Of a DNA stretch of 64,000 nt, positions 1-13,644 are shown one piece after another. The stretch is taken from contig NC_088801.1 in assembly GCF_011386835.1 (NCBI RefSeq), positions 17,532,824 to 17,596,823 of the forward strand. The letters are read 5' to 3'. Position 1 is the first letter of the stretch. Each line of letters begins with the position of its first letter. This stretch comes from Chrysemys picta bellii (Eukaryota; Chordata; Testudines; Emydidae). The notes under the pieces are model-generated. The model saw nothing but the letters and a program-made list of their open reading frames with translations. It made no database searches and had not been told where the DNA came from. The translations under genes were made by a program, and so were the position numbers.

Positions 1-831
1 TCCCCCTCATCATGTCCCTATAGGTCAGGACATTGTGCTGTCAGGGGCCACCATCTTCTTTGAAAGCAGCTTTGCTTCATTCCTATTATTCCCAATAGAA
101 TGCAGTGGCCATTTTGAAAGAGGGCATCTTAACCAAAGGCACCTGTGGTCTCAGTCCTATTAAAAACAATTGGAAATGGCAGAGATTTTAAAAGGGGGAG
201 GTCCTTTGTAGACTTCTGTAATAATGTTCTTCTATAATCAGTCTCTGCTGAAGAAGAAACTTTCCACTATGTAGAAAAATGGCAAAAAATACCATTAATC
301 CTACACAAAAAATTTAAGTACTCAATGCATGATATTTTAGTTAGTTTAAGTATAAGGGAAGTTTGAAGAGTTTGCATTATTCCAGTATTAAGATAATTCA
401 GGACAAAGAAATAGCTGCACAGATGGTGCTAAATTTCTTAAAAAACTAATTTTATAATTAATTTTAACTCAAATTAATTAACTAATATACTTGCAAATTT
501 GCAGAAATTCATTTTGTTCTCAAAGAGTAAGTTCTGTAGTTTTGGGGGAAGATGCACTGTATTCTTCATACATAATCCAATGGGTGAATCTCTGCTGTCA
601 ATGCGAAAACTCAGCTAACCCCTAACTATGGAACCACAAGTAGCACTACCTTAATATTTGTTTTTCTTGATCAAAATATAGATATGAAATGCAACAATGG
701 CATGGTAAGTATGGCTTGTCTTTCTGCAGTGTTCAATTCACAGTTTTGAATGCACCCTTGAAATGAATGGAATGACACCAGGGATGATGTTTCAATCTTT
801 GAATGCTCAATTTAATACTCCTTAAAGGGGC
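1..831. other. AT-rich non-coding stretch
   Basis: I see no open frame with coding character and no recognisable repeat boundary. The sequence is AT-rich with short runs of A and T, typical of vertebrate intergenic or intronic DNA. Confidence 0.5.
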
Positions 832-945
832 TTGGCTTTCAGAAGGACTTTCAACACGTTTGGAAATGAGGTCCTACTTGGATGCCCAAAGTTGGGCACC
901 CTAAAAATGAGCCACTCAGAATCCCCGATCACTTGAAAATCTTGG
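832..945. repeat. Worn fold-back interspersed repeat
   Basis: The left side carries a 'cagaaggactttcaa' motif and the right side a 'cacttgaaaatcttggc' motif, with 'gatgcccaaagttgggcacc' between them. The same pattern, a 'ttttgaaaatct' end and a 'gggcacc/ggtgcc' core, recurs at 13,645-13,842 and 59,808-59,937. I infer a non-autonomous fold-back family; the superfamily is not assignable from this copy. Confidence 0.4.
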
Positions 946-2450
946 CTTGTGGGTTTTAAAGATGGGATATAAATAGGTTTGTAAGGATTACTGATATTTA
1001 CAGATAAAAATCTAAACACTGATTATACTCTACACACACAAGTCAATCAAAACATTTCCAGTGATAATAATCAAAATGTACAGTTAGGCAACATAAGAAA
1101 AATGCTGCTGAGAACTTAGAGTTTGATTTAAGGATATTTACTTTGTATATGTTGACATGTGATGTTGACAATTTGTGCTTTAATGGTTACAAAGCTTTAA
1201 GATTTCGAATCTCAAAGTCCACTCTCATTAAACGGGTCCCCGTATAATTTCCCATAACTGTGAACATTTAAATTGATAAAAATTGGAAAATGTGCTTAAA
1301 TAAACATTGATATAATCCATCAAAATTATTTTAAAAAATGAACTCTGCCAAGCCTAGGCATAAAACAATTAATGTAAAGTATATTAATCACTTCATCAGC
1401 TTTTGGTTACATAGTGTCCTTAATAAAGCAATTTTTCAGATCATTTGATATAAGTTAACTTGAAATTATATATAAATATAAATTTTCTATTACTGAAGGA
1501 AGAGGAGACCAAGGAACTCCTATGGTGTCAGATTCCCTACCTTTCAACAGCAAGCGGTGAATACAGATCACAACCTAACAAAGACACCCACTCTTCAACA
1601 ATATATGTTGTAAGCATACAAGCAGTGGGACAGTCCTAGAACATGAAAAACGGATACTTCATGAAGATGTGGAGAAGCAAGCAAATTCAGAGCTTTATAA
1701 GGTTTAAGTGCGATAAAATGAATATCATATTTTAAAGGAATTCAGCACATAATTCCTAGTACATGTGTTGTATGTTGATTGCTGGAAACATTGAGCTGTA
1801 TGTCCTCTAGCTGCTGAATTTCACACAAGCTGGAGAAGAAACAGCCAATTTGGGAGGTCTGTGAACCAGATAGAGCAATAATTCAACCGTGCTGTTATCC
1901 GGGCATAAATCAAAACCTCTGCAGCCTGCTGAGGCAGCAGTGGCCTGAGCTTTGCTGAATTCCTATGCTGATAATAAAGTCTTGACAACGTGGTTGATGT
2001 GGCACTCAAAGGAAAGCGTCAAGCCACAGATGAAACCAAGATTACAAGTTGGTTAGAAAGTAAATAACAGTCTCATCAAATGGAACCATAAATGAAAAAA
2101 AATGCTACTCAGCCAGTGATGGGAGCCAACTATAATTCAAAATTCAGCCAAAGAGTCAGTATCACAGTGCAACCCAACTTACAGAACAAAACATGTGGGA
2201 AGAATTATACTCAACCCTGAGCGTGTAGAACAACAGTAGGAAGCACAGGTATTAGCTGGTAACTGAATGCATATGTGACAAAGTACCTACAGAATGGGCA
2301 TACACCTCGGCTCTTTGAGCTGTGGTCCAAGTGTAGTATCTGTTTCTGATACAAGTTACACTGGGGTAAATCAGGAACTACTCCATTAAAGTCAACGGAG
2401 TTTAACTGGTGCAAAACAAGCAAATGAGATCAGATTCAAGCCATCACAGT
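946..2450. other. AT-rich non-coding stretch
   Basis: No gene is supported. The last part (about 2,320-2,420) carries a 'gttacactggggtaaatc' and 'aaagtcaacggag' pattern that belongs to a dispersed repeat motif also seen near 12,200, 19,780, 56,830 and 62,810. The rest looks single-copy. Confidence 0.45.
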
Positions 2451-2581
2451 GGTCAGATTCTGCCACCTTTACTTATGTGGAGAAGTACCTTTCTGCATAA
2501 TCAGTCTCATTGAAGTTATTGGGACTACTCATGGAGTAAGGTACTACAAAGCATGAGTAAAGATGGAAAATTCTAGCCCCC
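2451..2581. repeat. Palindromic interspersed repeat ('agattctgcc' family)
   Basis: The left end 'agattctgccacctttact' and the right end 'gtaaagatggaaaattcta' are imperfect reverse complements, and the centre holds 'actccat'/'ggagta'-type motifs. Related copies lie at 23,650-23,735 and 36,451-36,577. This is a short fold-back element, probably a worn MITE. No clear TSD is visible. Confidence 0.5.
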
Positions 2582-2639
2582 TATCTTTAGTAGAGTTTGC
2601 TATCTGAATAGGTGGTCTATGGAAAATGCAGTTTCTGCA

Positions 2640-3190
2640 AAAATCAAAGTTTTCCATAGGAAAAATTCAGTTTTGCAAAATAATAATAATAATAATAATA
2701 ATCAATATTTCCCTGGGAAAGTTTAAACAAAATATTTCATTTCAGGTCAAGTTTCCCTATATAGCAATGTTTCAGGTTGTCAAAACAAATTGAAATGTTT
2801 TGTTTTGGGTCAGTTTGACATTAATCTGTCCTGCTGAGTTGCCATGATGTCTCAGTGGGAGTTATTGTCTGGGTGCCCCCATTCTCATCTGTCGGCCAGG
2901 CTCCCTGGCTGGATATTTCCCTGGATGTCCCACAGTTTCCTTGGTTGAGCCACCTTGGTGGATCATGTGAGATGTAGTCCCACCAGAGACCATTGAGGAA
3001 AATGGAGGCATGAGGTACTCAAACTACAACTCCCATGGGGATCACAGCAACTCAAAGGAACCAATTCAAACCAAAAAGACTCAATTCACTTCAACAAAAT
3101 GAAATGTCTCAACATTTCTAAACTGAATTTTATTATTCAACTATCAGTTGCATTAAAATTTTTGTCATTTCATCCCAACAAATTAAAAGA
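2640..3190. repeat. Composite fold-back-like repeat with a microsatellite
   Basis: A run of TAA/AAT trinucleotides occupies about 2,680-2,702. On either side of a GC-richer core (2,840-3,050, with 'actacaactcccatgggga') lie A/T-rich flanks containing 'gaaatgttttgtttt' and 'acaaaatgaaatgtctcaa', which are complementary in character. I read this as an old interspersed repeat. Family and exact ends are uncertain. Confidence 0.35.
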
Positions 3191-4880
3191 AATTAATTAG
3201 GGTTTAAATCTCCAAGGAACTCCACAAAACACCTAAATGGAGCCACAGAGGCATCATGGTCTGTTATTCATTAGAATGCTTTAATTAACATGGACATTTC
3301 AGCCTTCTAATAATGCAAAACAATTTGTTCACAGAACAACTTCGCTAAGGGCCAAATCTTGGTCAACTTACTTACACAAGTCATCCCACTGAATTAAATC
3401 AACAATGAGTAAAACTGGCAAGATTTGTCCTAATAAGAGGAGAATCATTACAACTGGAACTGCAGTTTGCATGATGCAAGCCTTTGCAAAAAATTGGGAC
3501 TGTCTTATTATTTAAATATAAACTATTACATTGTATTATCACTGCCGGGGGGGACAGAGTGGAAGGATTTCTGTTGGTATATACACATACCATACATATA
3601 TGTCACTGAAGACACATAGGAGTGCAATGAACAGTTATGTGTTAGTTTTGGATTCAGTCAGAGAAGCCATTAACCCTGAAACGTGATCACATTGTCAGTT
3701 ATCTTTGCCAAACTGGAGTTTCAAATTAGGAAAAATATACTGCATGCTCAGAAACAGTAAGAGGTAGTTTTCCCTCAGACCTACCAAAGATTTTCACTTG
3801 TAAGGTATTATGATAGTGAAAACAAGCTCTTTGGAAAACAACTTGGAAACTGTCTCAGGCCAAAATTATCCTGCTCTATTTCTACACCAGGGAAAACATT
3901 CATTGGTGTCATAAAAATTGCCTGAATTTATACAGACAGTTGCCCAGAAAGCCAGTTGCTGTTGCCCTGGGGAATCCGAATGCTTCACAATTATCTTGAT
4001 TCATTTCTTATATGGGTCAAATGGACCCCTAGGAGCGGCTTGGATGACCAGCTTGTGAGGGTCAGAGAGAAAAGACAACTAAAGACGAAAGGGGTCAGTT
4101 ATTCAGGGTAGATGAGCCTTGACAAGCATTTTAAGGAAACCTACAAAAGTAACCTGTCTGGTATCAGATGATCTATCCCCAAAGACCCCTGGCTCACATG
4201 AGTCCTGGTCAATAAGTATGTTCCATGTAAGCTGTATAATTTTGACCAGGGCTGTTACAGCATAAGGCAGATTACAGCAGAGTTGGTTGAAAGTTTTCCA
4301 ATTTTTAAATCTCAGAATTTCTCACAGGATGGAAATTCTATTTTTAACCAGCTATAAAATACAGTTTGTAACACCAGATGCTACTTTCATTTTGAGTCCC
4401 AAGTTGGAATAAATAAAGTCAAAAACTCTAAAGGAGTTTCAACCCCAGCTGTTTGTGAAATGAATCTTTCTGGTTGTGCCTATTTAGAACCTTTCCACAG
4501 GTATTTTCTCATTTGTGTGTGTGCACAAACACACACTCAAAATAGAATCTGTATCCACCACTGAAATATACACTGGTCTGTGATGCAACAGTATCCAACA
4601 TATCAGGACAGGAAATTTGAAAGAATACTATATTCAACTGAACTTGCAGTATGGGATTCATAGCGACACAATGTAGCAACCCAAACTGGATTACATCTCC
4701 CTGTATCTGCTCAATTCTTATGAAAAGTGACATGATCCTTAAAGTTCACAAGCTTTCAACTGGTTGTACATATCAGGTAAAAGATAACACTTTGAACATT
4801 ACAATGCTAACAGCTTGGGACATTGGTTGAATTCTCACACAGAAGGAAGAATCCCCTTCCAGACACTGCTTTCTGTGAGT
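3191..4880. other. Non-coding stretch, nothing recognised
   Basis: AT-rich sequence without coding-like frames. A short GT/AC run at about 4,513-4,536 is the only simple repeat I noticed. Confidence 0.45.
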
Positions 4881-4884
4881 TTTT

Positions 4885-5125
4885 TATAATACTTTGTATA
4901 TGACACCTTTCATCTAAAGATCTCAAAGCACTTTACAAGCACACATTAGAAACTCAAGGCTCACAACGTTTAGTGAGGTAGGAAAGTATTATCTTCATTT
5001 TACTGTGAGAAAATTCAGGAATCAAGTTTGAGAGAGATTTGACCAAGATCACAGAGTCAGGATTTGAACTCAGAACATCTGAATCCTTTGCTCTAATCGT
5101 TAGAAAACACAACATTCCTTCCCAG
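4885..5125 (-). repeat. MIR-like SINE, antisense
   Basis: Read on the minus strand, this block shows the typical MIR order: a 'gttcaaatcctgactctgtg'-like tRNA-related piece, then 'gatcttggtcaaa', a 'ctgaattttctcacagta' stretch and 'gaagataatactttcctacc'. At its outer end is 'gctttgagatc'. Strongly diverged, as expected for an ancient amniote SINE. No TSD can be seen. Confidence 0.55.
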
Positions 5126-5870
5126 TAGGTCGCCTAACCAACTACTGAATAGACCTGTCTCTACCTAGTGTTTGACTGTAATACAACCTGAGGAAGGGTG
5201 GATATAGCCATTACTCCCATTGTAAAGTGCAATTTATTACATTATAGTGCTACCTTCATTACAGTGTAGTGGTATTATTGAAGTTAATCCAATTGAGAAT
5301 CACAGCAGTGTATGACTAAGCTGAAAGTATCAGAGCACAGTTCATGAGCCACCAAAGAAACCATTTACTGCAGTTTGCTCTTAAAAGTAAAAGCCTCATT
5401 TTAAATTAAGTGAAAAACTTATTTTGTAAATGCTGGCTTGCTTGAAAAGAAACTATTCTCAAACTTCCTGCTCAGCTAAATGCCATCACAGCTGCAAATG
5501 CCAACCAAGTGCGTAGTCTGCTTGGGAATTATTCACATAAATAAAGAGCACAGCTTGTAACATTGACTTTTTTTGATCAAAAAGTGTCCTGGGGACAACT
5601 GAACAGTTTGGATCAGGCAAAGGCTAGACTTCTGGTGGGCCTTTTATCATTTTCACAGAGTATTAGACTTCGTGAATACAAAGCTGGATGTACTCAGAGT
5701 GATAATGACACATTCTAATAGTCTCTCTATCCCACAGATGCGTCTTGAAAAAGTTTTATTTACTTACTTACTTTAGGAAGAACTTATTTTAGTACAACTT
5801 GAAATACAATCAATCCTTTCATTAGCTGTTTTAATAGCATCCCCAGGCCCAACATCCTTCACCACAAACC
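5126..5870. other. Non-coding stretch, nothing recognised
   Basis: No coding frame and no clear repeat termini are visible between the MIR-like piece and the hAT-like element. Confidence 0.4.
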
Positions 5871-5878
5871 AAATAAGT

Positions 5879-6007
5879 CAGGGGTGATGGAACAAGTTGT
5901 ATGGTGGAGGTGCTGAGAGCCATTGAACCAAAATTATAAACCCTGTATGTGATGGAAACCACTTCAAGCCAGGGGTTGCGGCAGTACCCTCAGTTCCAGC
6001 ACCTATA
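5879..6007. mobile_element. 129-bp hAT-like non-autonomous element
   Basis: The element is flanked by a perfect 8-bp direct repeat AAATAAGT (5,871-5,878 and 6,008-6,015), the TSD length typical of hAT transposons. Its ends are inverted: left CAGGGGTGATGGAAC and right, read in reverse complement, TATAGGTGCTGGAAC share GGTGnTGGAAC. It is far too short for a transposase, so it would need one supplied in trans. Superfamily assignment rests on TSD length and ends. Confidence 0.75.
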
Positions 6008-6280
6008 AAATAAGTTGGTGATTATTATTGGACAAAAGGGACCTTGCCAGGTTAAAAATACCCTGTTAAAAGTACACTGATGCTAATAATATATTTCCCT
6101 TATTCAAAACTGAAATAATTATTTAAAATCTAATGTATTTTTCACCATCTGCTCTTTATTTCCATTTTGCATTCTAACTCAGATTGGAAAATACACAGAA
6201 CAGCAAGTTTTCCTTTTATTTTTTTCTCCTTGCATGTTGTCATTCACCAATACAATGTCTTGTTGCAAATGCCAGAAGGA

Positions 6281-6443
6281 GCAGAAACTTAGAATTGGAA
6301 GGGACCTCAGGAGGTCATCTAGTCCAACCCCCTGCTCAAAGAAGAACCAATCCCCAGACAGATTTTTGCCCCAAATCCCTAAATGGTTCCCTCAAGAATT
6401 GAACTTACAACCCTAGGTTTAGCAGGCCACTGAGCTATCCCTC
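6281..6443 (-). mobile_element. CR1-type LINE 3' end, antisense
   Basis: The plus strand reads 'attggaagggacctcagga' then 'ggtcatctagtccaacccc', the reverse complement of the CR1 3' untranslated region, followed by 'ttgaacttacaacccta' and 'ccactgagctatccctc'. Only the 3' tail is present, consistent with 5' truncation. The outer tail carries a tRNA-like B-box-like string, so it may be a SINE-like derivative using the CR1 tail. Confidence 0.7.
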
Positions 6444-9400
6444 TAATTAGATTTCTAATATTACATTTGTAAAACTTAACAGAACTTAAATTTAAGGCCT
6501 AAGCTACTTGACTTTCATTTTATATTGAACCAATCTTTAAAAAAGTGTACTGTGGAAAACTACAAACTGCAGACCAAATAAACAGGCTTCTACAAAGCTT
6601 GAGTCCCAGTTTTGTCTCCTTTGTTTACCAGGGATCACATCCTACCTGGAAAACTGTACAACAGAAAGAAATACCAAATGGCTGAATAATATATTGCAAA
6701 TAACCTTATTCCATTGAGATTATTTCTTTTGCATTTTATTTTAGTTCTAAATTGAAGTACCTTCAGTAATCACAGCATAAACCTGATGTGACTGTGGCCC
6801 CCATCATACAAAGCAATTCACAGTGATGTAAGAGCCCAGTAAATGTATTTTTGTTCTAATTTTTTGTGAATTTCATATTTTATTTTATCTGTTTTATCCA
6901 CAAGGGTTGCATCCTGCCCCCAATGTGTGAAAAAACTCTCTGGGTGATGGGGTTGGCAGAGTGAGCCTGCCCCTCACTCACCATGCAGCAGTGGTTTCTG
7001 ACCTGTGAGACTGAGTCCAGCTCTCCATTCCAGGCACCCGGGGTTTCAATACTATTTAGCTTTGGCCCATCTGCCCCTCCATCATCATGAATTTATGAAA
7101 AATATAGGGCTCTAGTTCCAAGTAGGTGGATGGACTGATGTCTGAGAGAGTTTGTGTTGTTTCCATCTATTGGCTGGCCCACAGACAGGACAGAGGACCC
7201 CTATTAATAAGGTCATCTAAAGGAGCTTTTCTTTATCTGAAGTGACAGAGGCCTGTTGTTTTTTTTAAGATGAAAAACAAGAGTTCTAATCCTAGCTCCC
7301 CACACGTCTCTGATTTAAATAATAATCATGTCTTGTCTGTAACATACACAAACAGATTTTCCTAATAGAAAGCTTCCATAGAGCTTAATAGGGATGAAAC
7401 CAATATGAGTTATAGAAATTATTCTTAATTCCCATCCAAAAACTATATCCTTATTTCAGTTGGGCAGGGAAGGTCAACCATCAGACAGAACACTAAAGGG
7501 TGGTATTATTCTGAAGCCATATAGGGATTTTCTATAAGGGTTGTCACACTGAGTTAAATATTTTGTCATTCCTTTCACTTGAACATAGAACTATAAATAT
7601 CGTTGTCATTGCTCTAAAGGTTTGACTGCTTTGTCTATAAATATTAATTAATTGCCTGTGCATTGAAATTCTCAGTTGCTGGCAATAGTGGAGACCTCTA
7701 GTGGTTACAATAATAGCGGTAATCATATGACCATTTAACCTCAAATGGATCCAGTTCCCTTGAGGTCAATGGTAAGACTTCCCTTGATCTAACAAGAGTT
7801 GAACAGGGCCCTCAGTGGATATTTTGCGGTTACTAAGGGCAAGAGGATTCTTAGTCTCCCCAGAAATAAAAGGATTAAAATATATTAGCTTTTGGTAAAG
7901 TATTCAGAGAAATATCCATTCAAACTTTTTAATTAGTAGAAAATCTCATGATGCTTCACAGTATGAATCATCCTTATATTTGTGTCTAAATTTTTCCTTT
8001 GAGAAAAGCTTATCTGGCCTCATTTTCAAGCTCTTTCCCCAAGGTTTTCCAGCTGTGGTTATGGCATAGGGGCGGAAGGCAGGCAGTACCACTATCCCCA
8101 CCTCCTCCTCCTCCTCCAGCCATTTTGTGACTGGCCAAAACTATTGGTGTCAAATCCATACATGGTTTCAGGTTGACCTGAAACTGCTTTTTTTGTCAAC
8201 TCAACTATTTGTCTGAAAAATTTTGCCCAGCTCTAGCAGAGCTTAAATACATTTGATTTTCCCCTTCATTTAGGGGATCCAAGAAGAAACGATTTTGTAC
8301 TGTGCTGTGAGGAAGAGTGTTATGTGGATGTGTCATTTCTCACTGCTTCATTGTTTGAAGGTTCCAAATTTAGACAAAAATTGGCCTGAGTCAAAACCCC
8401 AGATGGAAGCTGAAACATTGTTCCAGGTTTGGAGTTTGCACCGCTCTCTGTAATGGGCTAAATCCAAACACACCAAACTTTGGTAAAGATCAGATTCAGT
8501 TTTGGAAAGCCCAAATTTATACCCAGAATGGCTTGAACCCATCTCTAGTTTTAGAAATTGCTTTCTTTCTCTTTTTCTCACTCTCTCTCTCTCTTCCTCT
8601 GAGCCAACACATTCTGACTCCAAGAGGAAGATACAGACAGAGATAATCCATTGCTATTAAAAATCACTAAGCAATACTTAGGTTTAGTAAATTTTAATAC
8701 CTACTGAAAGAGAGCGCTACAGCATAACTTCATGGAAGAAGTGTTCGTTTTCACAAGGAGATGGCATAGTAAAGCATAGTAAGCATAGTAAGCAGAACAG
8801 ATTGATGACATAACACACTATTATGTGTGTTAACATTATCTCCTGTTTATACAGGTGTTTTGTGGCCCAAGGTCAAAAATTGAACATGTTGCTTTTGAAT
8901 GCATATGAATGAGATTATTTTCTAGGTGGATTATTGCTATCCCACAGAAAGTAGAGACCATGTTTTTAGCATCAAATCAGGGTTGACCATTCCAAGCATA
9001 ATGTCCAGCCTGGAGAATACTGGAATATGAGAGTGCAAGAAGACTTCAAGGGAGTGGTTAGGCAGGAGGGTTTATGTGAAGAGAAGAAACAGAGGAGATG
9101 TAGGAACTTCAGAAGGTAGAATGAAGATGAGTGGATAGATTTTGGAAATGTAGTGTTCTGATGGAATTTGACAACAGAATGGACGTAGGGGAAGTAATGA
9201 GAAGAGTGGAGTATGATACCCAGATGACAGAAAGAAATTTTTTGTTATTGACAGTGATGGAGAGGAGAGGTGTTTTGGAAGGGAGAGAAAGATAAAGTGT
9301 TTAGTTTTGCCTGGTTGAATTTGGTCTAGTCACAGGACAGCCAGTATGATATACTAACAGGCAGTCGAAGATGCAAGACTTTGCAGAAGACTCGCAACAT

Positions 9401-11892
9401 TTTGGTTTACTGGGGAGATAGTGCATAGATTGGAGGCAGGAAACCAGGAGCCTATGCATCAGACCACAACTGTCTCCTGAGTAAAACAAAATTTACATTT
9501 TAATTGGTTGATAAAACATCAGTAAGCTCCAAAACTATTCTATGGAGAATTCTTTGGATAAGTGAAACAATAGTAAAAAAAAAACAGCACTTATTTTCCA
9601 TACTGTTCAACGCCTTTTCTAGCAGTCCATGCAGCAATGTTCAAAACTGCTGGCATTGCCCTAAACTCTCAGTATACCGTTTCTGTTCTTCTGTGGCTAA
9701 AATCTTTGGAACACAGCAATGAACTTTAATTAGAGAAATTAGACTAGAATCTGCCTCCATGGAGTTACATGCCTAGAAATAATAGCAGAACTTGATCCTG
9801 TATAGGAACACAGTCCATGTACAATAAATGCTTATTTTTGTTTTGATCATATATGAGAGTCTATTAGATGATGAAACTGTGCATCCACTTCTGAGTACAC
9901 GAGCTGTAAGGTAACTGAAGTAGTTTTAATAACGTTGTAACTTTGGGCTTGATCTAGCTGAAAATACCTGTACATTTCTGGACTGTGCAAGTCCTGGGAG
10001 GATGCAGGCTTTGCAGCAGGCTGGATTTTGCAGAACCTACCTGAAGGAAAAGATGATCCACTGCAGAAGCGCACTCATCATCAGGGCGTTTTGGAGCTGC
10101 TCACAATGGGAAGATGAGCTCCACACCTCACATCATACGTAACTCCCTACAATCACCTTTCATTGGAGCCACTGGCATTCTGTTAAGGCTAGGGGAAGGA
10201 GTGTTCACTCCCTGATTTATTTTATAAGGCACAAGGGGTGATTTACAGAATCATCTCATCTCCCTGACAGCTCCATTTCAGAGCCCAGGAAAGTGGTAGC
10301 TGCTCCCACAGTCATGTCCCCTTTTTACATTTGTTTCCCTGGCCAGCTGACATTAACAGTCAAGCAAGACCCATCCTCTCCTGCATTTATACAATGGAGA
10401 AGATTCACTAAGCACGTCAGCCACTTCCCCAAGCATCATTCTCAGGAGTCTCATTACTCTGAGAAGGCAGCAGATCTGAGATCACCTCCAAGAAAAAAGT
10501 TCCCTTCTCAGAATAAGGAGTAGCCACTGCAAAAGTCACAGAGACAAATGTGGGCAGCGTGAGACCTCTCCGTTTATTCAGTTTCAGCATGCTAGTTGTA
10601 AACACATATTCCAAGTATTTTCCAATCTGGGCATTCATGATATGTCTGTTCAAGAATTTTTTGTTTATTCCACTCAGCAGCTAAAACATTACTTTTTGAA
10701 GGCAGATTTGGGGGCCAAGATCATGCTCTCATTAAAATCAGGATCAGGTCCTTGGTATATCAATAATAATTCATCCAGAGCATGTGCCAGCTGATGCTTC
10801 CTTCAGATGATATTACATGAACTTGTAACATACCTACAGGCACCACAGTTAGTGTAACTAAACAAGAATTTGCAGTCAGAGAAGGTCAGTATTTACTTCA
10901 GTCAAAGTATTTCCTATATGAAGTATAAGGAAATACAGCAGAGTGCTGCAGGGCCTGAGGTAACCATATCTCTTTATCTTATATAACACTGGTAATTTTT
11001 TAAATGCCATCCTTGTGTACCTGGCCAGATTGATCCCTAGTGTAATTCACTCAAACCCAGTGACATGTTTCCATATGATAATAGGCTCCTATTAGGTTTC
11101 TGCAAAAGTCTTTTAGTCCTGTAGATCTGGAGTTATAATCACAAGAGGATTTGCCATTGTGATGTCTTGAACATCTGATTTAAAACAAGGTACAACATTA
11201 TGGGGACATAGAAATTAAAGAGCAATACTTTTAATGCCAAAACATACAACAGTAAATGAATATTTTAGTCCTTACCACAAGACTGCTGTCCAGAGAAAGT
11301 CTTTTCCCAAATTCCCGTTTCTGTCGTCGTTTTTTTTCTCTCCATGGCTTTGGTGGTTTGTTTTCCTTTCAATCTACTAGAAGTGCCAGGCTGTTTCCAG
11401 TGTCACTGAAAAAATTAAATGCACATTTCAATATTCGAGTTAACAGTTTCTGTCTTTCTTCATTAACTTTCTAATAATCCAGCAGTTAATGACTTTGCGA
11501 ATCTAGTTGGCTGTGTTCCAAAAACAAGTTATCTGTGCCAAAAAAGTTGATCTGTCCAGAGAGAAATGTGAACTGAACATATTGGGGTGATATTTAAAAA
11601 ATAAAAATAAAAAACCCCACAACAACAAAACTGAACACCCGGCTGTTGATATTGTCCTTGATTGGCTTTATCAGGGCCCCCTGGGTTTGTATAGTCTTCT
11701 ACTAACAGAGCAGGGAAATGGGTTTGCAGAGCTAGTAAGCTGTCTGAAAAAACAAACAGTTCACGTTTCTCACACTCCCCAGTAAATCGTGTTTACTGGC
11801 ATAACTCCCTATGTTATATTTATGAGGCACAATATTGAGCCCAATCCTACAAGGTTCTGGGAGTTGAAAGCCCTGAGCATCTTTCATTGATT
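6444..11892. other. Long non-coding stretch with simple repeats
   Basis: No supported gene. I noticed a (TCC)n run at 8,101-8,117, a (CT)n run at about 8,578-8,594, and a 'gcatagta' triplication at about 8,765-8,792. A G-rich block at 9,000-9,480 resembles an old interspersed repeat but I could not place it. Open frames here are short and lack coding character. Confidence 0.45.
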
Positions 11893-11985
11893 TTTAAGGC
11901 CAAATAGTACCACTATGATCATCTAGTGAGTCCGACCTCCTGCATAATACAGGCCATAGAATTTCATCCTGTGAAATTCTGGTAC
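11893..11985 (-). mobile_element. CR1-type 3' end fragment, antisense
   Basis: The plus strand contains 'tatgatcatctagtgagtcc' followed by 'gacctcctgcataata' and 'caggccatagaattt'. This is the same order as in the copy at 27,443-27,537 and as the reverse complement of reptilian CR1 3' tails. Only a short tail remains. Confidence 0.65.
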
Positions 11986-13644
11986 TTCTGCAGTGGAGGA
12001 AATTAGTGGTGTCATTGCTGGCGACACTTTTTATTAAGTCTAAGACATAACTTGCATCACGTAACAAAAATAGTGTCCAGGATAACAGAAAGTATCTTAA
12101 AAGATTAAAACTTCTCAGAGAGGTATATTGTGCATTCAATGGTTTGTCTAGTGTGCTTTGGGAATGTAGGTCAGATTTTTCTCTCAGCTGCACTTGTGTA
12201 AATCTGAAATAACGTCTTTGATGTTAATGAGGATATTCTGGATTTATAACAATGTAACTGTGATCGAAATCTGACCCAAATAGAGGCAAATAGATATGCA
12301 CATGAACGTAGAGCCAAGTATAAGAAACTTCTACTGCAACCAACATTGAGTGCATCTGTAAATGTCAAAGGGCAATGTCTACAGCTCTTACTCTGGGTTA
12401 ACTTCCAGCAAGGCCAGAGGGAGTTTTCCCTGAACAAAGGCTGGAGGATTTGATCCAAAATCTTTAGTCAAGACCAGTTGTAGAAAGAGAATAATAATTG
12501 AAAAAAAAATAGTTTCAGCGAGCCTGCAATCCTCCTAGTTTCACTCAGTGCCAAATCCATTGTATTTAGTGGAAACCCAGACTAAAATAGAGCAGAATCT
12601 GACCCTACATGTTTAAGAACCAGTTTCTAACTCCTTTTACTTATTTTGAATAGTACCTTGAACTACAAGTAGCCCTATGACTTCAGTGGGAATACTATTG
12701 TAAGGAGCTATTTGAGGTGACAAAGGGGAATCAGAATCAGTCTTTATAGCAATATATCCAGTGTCAGGTTTCCCATTCTACCCAACTTCAGACTTGTCTG
12801 ACCTCACTTATACTGGTTTTGTACTGGTGTGAGATCAAAATTCAGCCAGTTTTTATATAATACCTGTAAATTAGTCTGTACAGAGATTAATCACCATAAA
12901 TGAGCTCAGTGAGAGAATATTTAAATGTGTATGGCAATTAATCAGTGAAGAAATCTCAATTACTACTCCAATCACTTTCTTTTTCCATTTTGTGCAGTGC
13001 TGGTTACAGTAAACCTCTGCTTGCTTGCATTGCTACCAATTAAAATGTTAAATGTGTTATTCACTTGAGATAACGAGGGAGCACAATGGTGAGTTACTAA
13101 GTAGTTACCATTGTTTCCAGATGTATTACCATGGTTCACATGAAATACCACAATGGATATTATTAAAGACACAATGGCAACTCAATACAATGCTGTTTTC
13201 CTCTTTATAAAACACCAGACATGAGAAAGAAAGGGTTAACTTGTCATCTTTGCACAGTATCTCTATCCATTCATCATCATACCAGCCAAGCATAACCTTC
13301 CCTAAGGTACATTTCTGTTGACCAATAGGCTCACCTTGGAGTGAGCTAGAGGTAGTCATACTTTGGAGGCAACCATCCCAGAGGAAGGACAAGCATTTGA
13401 TTTGAGTAAGTGTCTTGATTATCCTGTCTGCAGATACTTAGCAGAAACCATTCCCAAATCTGTCACACAAATAGTGGATGTAGGACTAGCTATCAATTAT
13501 TTGTACAGTACCAACACTGGATACTTTTCTGGAGCCTTATCTTCACATTTATGTGTAGAGTTTATAGTCTAGATTTATCAAGAGTTACAAATCTAGGTCT
13601 AGCCCTACCCTTTTCCAACTAGGAAATAATAGCCCATGACACAT
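11986..13644. other. Non-coding stretch with scattered palindromic motifs
   Basis: About 12,180-12,275 carries 'gtgtaaatctgaaataacg' with a complementary 'gatcgaaatctgacc' end, a worn copy of the short palindromic repeat class. Otherwise nothing is recognised. Confidence 0.35.

Noticed and set aside
6281..6443. tRNA gene suggested by 'ttgaacttacaacccta'
   Set aside because: Only a B-box-like string exists; there is no cloverleaf, and it is joined to a CR1 tail, so it is a repeat.
9000..9480. Old LINE or G-rich gene fragment
   Set aside because: The purine-rich text felt repeat-like, but no reverse-transcriptase motif, TIR or TSD could be shown, so it is not listed as an element.
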